Shown: in pieces, positions 14,133-15,711 of the stretch
Numbering within the stretch: the stretch's first letter is position 1
How the letters are laid out: every line of letters begins with the position of its first letter
Source: CAZVWH01 sp964631175
GTDB taxonomy: Bacteria; Planctomycetota; Phycisphaerae; Sedimentisphaerales; Anaerobacaceae
NCBI GenBank assembly: GCA_964631175.1
Contig: CAZVWH010000069.1
Coordinates: 1-15,711 of the forward strand
DNA length: 15,711 nucleotides
Direction: 5' to 3'
Notes under the pieces: model-generated
Told to the model about the DNA's origin: nothing
Database searches by the model: none
What the model saw: the letters and a program-made list of their open reading frames with translations, nothing else
Made by a program: the position numbers and the translations under genes

Positions 14133-14984
14133 TTAAATCCGACCGCCGTGGTCGGAGAACAAATCCCTGTTTTGCTCCGACAACATCTCATTTAGCGAAC
14201 CGCTGCGGAAGCCTTGTAAATCAACAGTAACAAACTTAAAACCCAGCGATTTCATTTTATTCACGATTTGAGAACGGGCCGGTTCTGTTGTAATCTTACC
14301 GATGTCTTGCGGCCTCACTTCGATTCGGGCTATTGTATCGTGGTGTCGAACACGAAATTCAACTAAGCCTAATGTCCGAAGATACTCCTCCGCTTCGTCG
14401 ATTTGCCTTAACCGCTGCTCGGTGACCTCAAGCCCATAGGCGATTCTGGATGCCAGACACGGCGAAGCCGGCAAATCAGCGGTTGGTAGGCCAAGTTTTC
14501 TACTAAGTTGGCGGATGTCGCTTTTAGTGAGCTTAGCTTCCGCTAACGGGCAGCGGATGCCGAATACCTTCATGGCTCGATTGCCAGGTCGAAAATCGTT
14601 GAGGTCGTCGTAGTTGGTGCCGAATATCACGTGCTTAAAGCCGCGCTCTTTGGCCAGTTCAAGAAGAGTCCTGCAAAGATGTGATTTGCAATGGAAACAG
14701 CGGTCGGCTTTATTGGCAGTGAAGTTTGGGTCGGATAGCTCGTTGGCCCCGATAGTCTTTAGTTTCGCACCAATACTTTTCGCTACTTTAGCTGCTCTAT
14801 CAAGCTGATTTTTGGGTTCGATAGGGCCGGCACTTATACAAGCCAGTACGTTTTCTGCTCCAAGTGTATCGACGGCTGCTTTTAGAAGAAAGGTGCTATC
14901 CACCCCGCCGGAGTACGCAACAACGACTTTATTAAGGCTCTTGAGAATTTCCTGAAGCAGTTGATAGTTATTTGGGATATTCAT
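14133..14984 (-). CDS. larE: ATP-dependent sulfur transferase LarE (nickel-pincer cofactor synthesis)
   Basis: LarE adenylates the pyridinium biscarboxylic acid mononucleotide and converts its carboxylates to thiocarboxylates during synthesis of the nickel-pincer nucleotide of lactate racemase-type enzymes. PP-loop SGGVDS (25-30) binds ATP. DRCFHCK (94-100) gives Cys96 and Cys99. LPASPCLASRIAYG (171-184) places Cys176 at the position of the sulfur-donor Cys176 of Lactobacillus plantarum LarE. The three-cysteine set is that of LarE proteins reported to carry a [4Fe-4S] cluster instead of sacrificing a cysteine. The 283-aa length is typical. The ATG 14984 fits the family start (MN..YQLLQEILKSLNKVVVAYSGG). 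Upstream codons are antisense to nothing useful: they read through tRNA-Thr. It sits 2 nt after that tRNA. larA, larB and larC are absent here. Confidence 0.92.
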   Translation of the reverse strand: MNIPNNYQLLQEILKSLNKVVVAYSGGVDSTFLLKAAVDTLGAENVLACISAGPIEPKNQLDRAAKVAKSIGAKLKTIGANELSDPNFTANKADRCFHCKSHLCRTLLELAKERGFKHVIFGTNYDDLNDFRPGNRAMKVFGIRCPLAEAKLTKSDIRQLSRKLGLPTADLPASPCLASRIAYGLEVTEQRLRQIDEAEEYLRTLGLVEFRVRHHDTIARIEVRPQDIGKITTEPARSQIVNKMKSLGFKFVTVDLQGFRSGSLNEMLSEQNRDLFSDHGGRI

Positions 14985-14986
14985 AA

Positions 14987-15058
14987 AGCCGATGGAGAGA
15001 CTCGAACTCTCAACCCCAGCTTTACGAAAGCTGTGCTCTACCATTGAGCTACATCGGC
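14987..15058 (-). tRNA. tRNA-Thr (anticodon CGT)
   Basis: Minus-strand cloverleaf: acceptor GCCGATG/CATCGGC, D-arm GCTCAATGGTAGAGC, anticodon stem CAGCT/AGCTG with loop TTCGTAA (anticodon CGT, reads ACG), T-arm GAGAG-TTCGAGT-CTCTC, discriminator T. All stems are fully paired and CCA is not encoded. larE begins 2 nt past the 3' end, so the two are probably one transcript. Confidence 0.97.
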
Positions 15059-15071
15059 TAAACCAACAGGT

Positions 15072-15100
15072 ATAATACTAAATCAGCAGGCGATTTGCAA
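15072..15100 (-). promoter_or_regulatory. Promoter of the tRNA-Thr-larE unit
   Basis: On the minus strand TTGCAA (15095-15100), a 17-bp spacer and TATTAT (15072-15077), 13 bp before the tRNA 5' end. Confidence 0.75.
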
Positions 15101-15177
15101 TGCAAATTCCGTCCTTGCCTGATGCGGTGAAGGCGCACCGTCTAAAGTTCTTCGATGCGTCCCTTAGCTATACTCAG

Positions 15178-15304
15178 GCCTGTCTCGAGCAAGGCAGGCT
15201 TCCGTCATCCGTCATCTACCCTCTGTCATCCATCTTTCGTTATACGTCTTCTGTCTCCTTTGTCCCGTCATCCGTCTTCCGTCCTCTGTCCTCCGCTTCC
15301 TGTC
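15178..15304 (+). repeat. Fifteen-unit degenerate heptamer array with hairpin head
   Basis: From 15200 to 15304 the sequence divides into fifteen 7-mers in one phase, consensus NTCYGTC (for example TTCCGTC, ATCCGTC, CTCTGTC, TTCTGTC). Only a few units (such as TCCTTTG) depart strongly. The head 15178-15199 is a GCCTG/CAGGC stem around TCTCGAGCAAGG. It shares 12 of 13 bases (15180-15192) with the core of the element at 10718-10730. No opposite arm is seen. Short ORFs across it are by-products of the repeat. Confidence 0.8.
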
Positions 15305-15419
15305 TATTTTCTCTTGAACTTGCAATTTTGCATGTAAAAGTTATAATTAAGGGCTAAGCGAGCCTGCGATAAACAGCTTCTTGACAAAAGCGTGATTAAT
15401 CTTTTACTGCGGACGCAAG

Positions 15420-15560
15420 ATGGCTACGATACTCGACTTCCAAATCCAGCCGGATAAAAAAACAAAAATTCAAAGACAAATTGACGCGACTGACAAACAA
15501 ATCGACAAACTTGTCTATGACCTCTACGGCCTAACAGAAAAAGAAATAAAAATCGTGTAA
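15420..15560 (+). pseudogene. C-terminal remnant of a type IIG restriction-modification / Eco57I-like DNA methyltransferase
   Basis: The 46 codons after ATG 15420 contain KTKIQRQIDATDKQIDKLVY then DLYGLTEKEIKIV and a stop. This matches the coiled-coil tail ending QRxIDATDxxIDxLVYELYGLTEEEIxIVE found at the C-terminus of many type IIG/Eco57I-family proteins (family recall). The frame is closed by a stop at 15393, and no catalytic or SAM motifs occur upstream, so only the tail is left. A free-standing small protein is possible but there is no ribosome site. Confidence 0.6.
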
Positions 15561-15641
15561 GAAAATAAGTAATTTTGTCTCGATGCAACGACTTTACAAG
15601 ATGAATATCCACCATAATTAGAGAGCCTGTAGTAAATTGCT

Positions 15642-15673
15642 TATAGTCTTTTCGATTAATCAAAAAGACTATA
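15642..15673. repeat. 11-bp inverted repeat with palindromic loop
   Basis: TATAGTCTTTT (15642-15652) pairs perfectly with AAAAGACTATA (15663-15673), and the loop contains the dyad GATTAATC. Depending on strand it would give a T-flanked hairpin or a regulator-binding dyad. No gene is close enough to decide. Confidence 0.45.
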
Positions 15674-15711
15674 TTCCTAAAATACCCAGTACATATTGAA
15701 GGTCGGACGAG

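Noticed and set aside
15200..15304. Possible CRISPR or coding region in the CT-rich repeat
   Set aside because: Units are 7 bp with no spacers, so it is not CRISPR. The frames crossing it (15100-15357, 15155-15337) encode low-complexity Ser/Pro/Val repeats that follow from the DNA repeat.
15381..15409. TTGACA at 15381 as a promoter for the 46-aa ORF
   Set aside because: At 17 bp the -10 position reads TTACTG, a poor match, and no better hexamer lies at 16-18 bp.

Overview
The window looks like an accessory stretch of a free-living, polysaccharide-degrading bacterium, most likely a planctomycete of the Phycisphaerae/Sedimentisphaerales kind. This is inferred from the gene types: an ECF sigma factor coupled to a one-pass membrane partner, secreted GH28 and GH3 enzymes, a DUF3160 protein, a eukaryotic-type hexokinase, and many palindromic intergenic repeats. 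A run of exactly 100 Ns (3370-3469) shows that this is a scaffold with an unresolved gap, probably metagenomic.

Layout. 1-1455: an ECF sigma factor whose stop overlaps the start of a membrane-anchored partner, closed by a strong bidirectional terminator. 1643-5982, minus strand: a secreted GH28 pectinase-like enzyme, a GH3 lipoprotein beta-glucosidase, and upstream of GH3 the first ~45 codons of what looks like a GH31 gene. Each hydrolase start is preceded by a short MITE-like element with matching terminal inverted repeats and a perfect 9-bp target duplication. 6160-6642: tRNA-Ala(GGC) and tRNA-Pro(TGG), each with its own promoter. 6780-7661: two tiny membrane proteins around an AT-rich spacer, one of them apparently leaderless. 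7959-10196: a secreted DUF3160 protein. 10315-13468: a lipoprotein of unknown function, galE and a hexokinase, all on the plus strand. 13714-15058: a PilZ protein facing a tRNA-Thr(CGT)-larE unit. 15061-15711: a long 7-bp-periodic array, a remnant of a type IIG restriction-modification gene, and a palindrome.

The most unusual feature is a family of degenerate repeats with a strict 7-nt period at 10344-15304. Most are arranged as two opposed heptamer arms, in two cases around a GTCC-GAGC-TCGAAGG core, and each site uses a different heptamer (TTCTCTG, NATCGAG, NATCAAA, NTCYGTC). Three of these sites lie inside the lipoprotein gene and encode its signal-peptide core, a central linker and its C-terminus. 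The galE-hexokinase spacer consists almost entirely of one such element. galE and the hexokinase both start right after an element without a visible Shine-Dalgarno sequence.

Functionally, GH28, GH3 and the lost GH31 point to plant cell wall (pectin/xyloglucan) breakdown. galE and the hexokinase would move the released sugars into the UDP-sugar and hexose-phosphate pools. LarE supplies sulfur for a nickel-pincer cofactor, but no other lar gene is visible here.
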